A stretch of 64,000 nt of DNA. Origin: Panopea generosa (lineage: Eukaryota; Mollusca; Bivalvia; Adapedonta; Hiatellidae). The stretch is from NCBI GenBank assembly GCA_029582155.1, contig CM055896.1:24705184-24769183 (forward strand), written 5' to 3'. The notes beneath the pieces were generated by a model that ran no database searches, had not been told where the DNA came from, and was given only the letters and a program-made list of their open reading frames with translations. Each line of letters begins with the position of its first letter. The stretch's first letter is position 1. A program made the position numbers and the translations under genes. Below, piece by piece: positions 60,601 through 64,000 of this stretch.

Positions 60601-63600
60601 GATCATATATGACAACCAGTTTTGTTGATGGATGCGTCCTCCAACTCCAAAACACCAACACATTACAGATCATATATGACAACCAGTTTTGTTGATGGAT
60701 GCGTCCTCCAACTCCAGAACATCAACACATTACAGATTATATATGACAACCAGTTTTATTGATGGATGCGTCCTCCAACTCCAGAGCACCAATACATTAC
60801 AGATCATATATGACAACCAATTTTGTTGATGGATGCCTCCTCCAACTCCAGAACATCAACACATTACAGAATATATATTACAACCAGTTTTATTGATGGA
60901 TGCGACCTCCAACTCCAGAACACCAACACATTACAGATCGTATATGACAACCAGTTTTGTTGATGGCTGCCACCTCCAACTCCAGAACACCAACACATTA
61001 CAGATTATATATGACAACCAGTTTTGTTGATGGATGAGTCATACAACTCCATAACACCAACACATTACAGATAATATATGTCAACCAGTTTTGTTGATAG
61101 ACGCGACCTCCAACTCCAGAACACCAACACATTACAGATAATATATGACAACCAGTTTTGTTGATGGACGCGACCTCCAACTCCAGAACACCAACACATT
61201 ACAGATTATATAAGACAACCAGTTTTGTTGATGGACGAGACCTACAACTCCAGAACACCAACACATTACAGATTTTATATGGCAACCAGTTTTGTTGATG
61301 GATGCGACCTCCAACTCCAGAACACCAACACATTACAGATTATATATGGAAACCAGTTTGGTTGATGGACACGACCTCCAACTCCAGAACACCAACACAT
61401 TAAAGATAATATATGACAACCATTTTTGTTGACGGACGGGACCTCCAACTCCAAACACCAACACATTACAGATCATATATGACAACCAGTTTTGTTGATG
61501 GACGCGAACTCCAACTCCAGAACACCAACACATTACAGATTATATATGACAACCAGTTTTGTTGATGGAAGAGTCCTTCAACTCCAGAACACCAACACAT
61601 TACAGAATATATATGACAACCAATTTTGTTGATGGATGCGACCTCCAACTCCAGAACACCAACACATTACAGATAATATATGACAACCAGTTTTGTTGAT
61701 GGATGCGTCCTCCAACTCCAGAACACCAATACATTACAGATTATATATGACAACCAGTCTTGTTGATGGACGTGACCTCCAACTCCAAGACACCAACACA
61801 TTACAGATCATATATGACAACCAGTTTTGTTGATGGACGCGACCTCCAACTCCAGAACACCAACACATTACAGATCATATAAAACAACCAGTTTTGTTGA
61901 TGGACGCGACCTCCAACTCCAGAACACCAACACATTACAGATAATATATGACAACCAGTTTTGTTGATGGATGCGTCCTCCAACTCCAGAACACCAACAC
62001 ATTACAGATTATATATGACAACCAGTTTTGTTGATGGACGCGACCTCCAACTCCAGAACGCCAACACATTACAGATTATATATGACAACCAGTTTTGTTG
62101 ATGGACGCGACCTCCAACTCCAGAACACCAACACATTACAGATCATATATGACAACCAGTTTTGTTGATGGATGTGACCTCCAACTCCAGAACAACAACA
62201 CATTACAGATAATATATGACAACCAGTTTTGTTGATGGACGCGACCTCCAACTCCAGAACACCAACACATTACAGATTATATATGGCAACCAGTTTTGTT
62301 GATGGACGCGACCTCCAACTCCAGAACACCAACATATTACAGATCATATATGACAACCAGTTTTGTTAATAGAAGCGACCTCCAACTCCAGAACACCAAC
62401 ACATTACAGATAATATATGACAACCAGTTTTGTTGATGGATGCGTCCTCCAACTCCAGAACACCAACACATTACAGATAATATATGACAACCAGTTTTGT
62501 TGATGGATGCGACCTCCAACTCCAGAACACCAACATATTACAGATAATATATGAAAACCAGTTTTGTTGATGGACGAGACCTTCAACTCCAGAACACCAA
62601 CACATTACAGATTATATATGACAACCAGTTTTGTTGATGGACGAGACCTCCAACTCCAGAACACGAACACATTACAGATTATATATGGCAACCAGTTTTG
62701 TTGATGGACGCGACCTCCAACTCCAGAACACCAACACATTACAGATAATATATGACAACCAGTTTTGTTGATGGACGGCACCTCATACTCCAGAACACGA
62801 ACACATTACAAATTATATATGGCAACCAGTTTTGTTGATGGACGCGACCTCCAACTCCAGAACACCAACAGATTACAGATAATATATGGCAACCAGTTTT
62901 GTTGATGAACGCGACTTCCAACTCCAGACCACCAACACATTACAGATCATATATGGCAACCAGTTTTGTTGATAAACGAGACCTCCAACTCCAGAACACT
63001 TGAACTCATTAAAGATTATATATGGCAACCAGTTTTGTTGATGGATGCATCCTCCTACTCCAGAACACCAACACATTTCAGATCATATATGACAACCAGT
63101 TTTGTTGATGGAAGAGACCTTCAACTCCAGAACACCAACACATTACAGATCATATATGGCAACCAGTTTTGCTGATGGAAGAGACCTACAACTCCAGAAC
63201 ACTTGAACACATTACAGATCATATATGGCAACCAGTTTTGTCCAACTCCAGAACACCAGTACATTACAGATTATATATGGCAACCAGTTTTGTTGATGGA
63301 TGTGGCCTACAACTCCAGAACATCTGAACACATTACAGATTATATATGGCAACCAGTTTTCTTGATGGACATGACCTACAACTCCAGAACACCTGAACAC
63401 ATTACAGATAGTATATGGCAACCAGTTTTGTTGATGGACATGACCTACAACTCCAGAACACCTCAACACATTACAGATCATATATGGCAACCAGTTTCGT
63501 TGATGGACATGACCTACAACTCCAAAACACCTGAACACATTACAGATTATATATGGCAACCAGTTTTGTTGATGGACGTGACCTACAACTCCAGAACACC

Positions 63601-64000
63601 TGAACACATTACAGATTATATATGTCAACCAGTTTTTTGATGGACGTGACCTACAACTCCAGAACACCAACACATTACAGATTATATATGACAACCAGTT
63701 TTGTTGATGGACGAGACCTACAACTCCAGAACACCAACACATTACAGAATATATATGACAACCAGTTTTGTTGATGGACAAAACCTCCAACTCCAGAACA
63801 CCAACACATTACAAATAATATATGACAACCAGTTTTGTTGATGGATGCGTCCTCCAACTCCAGAACACCAACACATTACAGATTATATATGGAAACCAGT
63901 TTTGTTGATGGACGAGACCTCCAAGTCCAGAAAATGAACACATTACAGATCATATATGACAACCAGTTTTGTTGATGGACGAGACCTACAACTCCAGAAC
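51652..64000 (+). repeat. 67-bp satellite, about 184 units, continuing past the window
   Basis: Unit: GACCTCCAACTCCAGAACAC, CAACACATTACAGATAATAT, ATGACAACCAGTTTTGTTGA, TGGACGC (67 bp). Variants include 69-bp units with ACACCTGAACACATTACAG and shorter ones lacking AACAC. Because 67 is not a multiple of three, frames of about 60 codons recur on both strands every 67 or 201 bases; these are artefacts. Where consecutive 69-bp units occur (54900-55150, 63200-63640) frames lengthen to 112-192 codons for the same reason. Large blocks are duplicated (see findings). Confidence 0.97.

Noticed and set aside
51652-64000. Dozens of 60-192-codon open frames on both strands with Cys/Trp-rich or Thr/His-rich repeats
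   Set aside because: They repeat every 67 bases in rotating frames because the unit is 67 bp. The longest ones coincide with 69-bp unit variants, which happen to be divisible by three. No start, splice or selection signal is seen.

Overview
This is eukaryotic, AT-rich, repeat-dominated DNA. There are no operons, ribosome binding sites or prokaryotic gene layout. Introns, non-LTR retrotransposons, DNA-transposon derivatives, tRNA-derived SINE heads and long minisatellites point to an animal genome. The dispersed repeat that starts with a 'gaggcccaagagggcc' hairpin, and the nuclear-receptor-like 'gaccttgacctttga' repeats, look like families I associate with bivalve molluscs. The bivalve assignment is inference and no species is proposed.

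Layout. 1-2509: unique DNA, a tRNA-like SINE head, an 11-bp GC-rich tandem repeat and a partial copy of a dispersed hairpin-ended family (called Rep-H here). 2575-8860: a 22-bp minisatellite interrupted by a decayed mariner and by a SINE-like insertion with a 13-bp target duplication. 9612-13562: a reverse transcriptase fragment and three Rep-H copies. 13648-14612: a 407-bp tandem repeat. 15199-15411: the C-terminus of another decayed retrotransposon. 15679-18276: a second, unrelated 22-bp minisatellite enclosed by inverted repeats. 19418-21467: a TTAA-flanked DNA-transposon-like element with a frameshifted acidic reading frame. 21538-22194 and about 38431-39084: two oppositely oriented copies of a short element carrying a zinc-finger micro-ORF. 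25056-34206: a 94-bp satellite, itself interrupted by a 1.8-kb element with 13-bp terminal inverted repeats. 36425-42787: more Rep-H copies. 42788-50760: an almost complete L1/Tx1-type LINE inserted into a Rep-H copy with a clear target-site duplication. 51652-64000: a 67-bp satellite with higher-order structure that runs off the window.

Host gene content is thin. The best evidence is two minus-strand segments, 39935-40046 and 23332-23464. Both have good splice sites and matching codon phase, so I read them as consecutive exons of one gene separated by a 16.5-kb intron filled with the 94-bp satellite and mobile elements. The encoded protein is basic and rich in Gly-Ser-Arg-Pro; I do not recognise it with confidence.

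Most apparent reading frames of 60-190 codons are periodic products of the minisatellites and are not genes. The interest of the window is in its nested mobile elements and in how several of them relate to tandem arrays.
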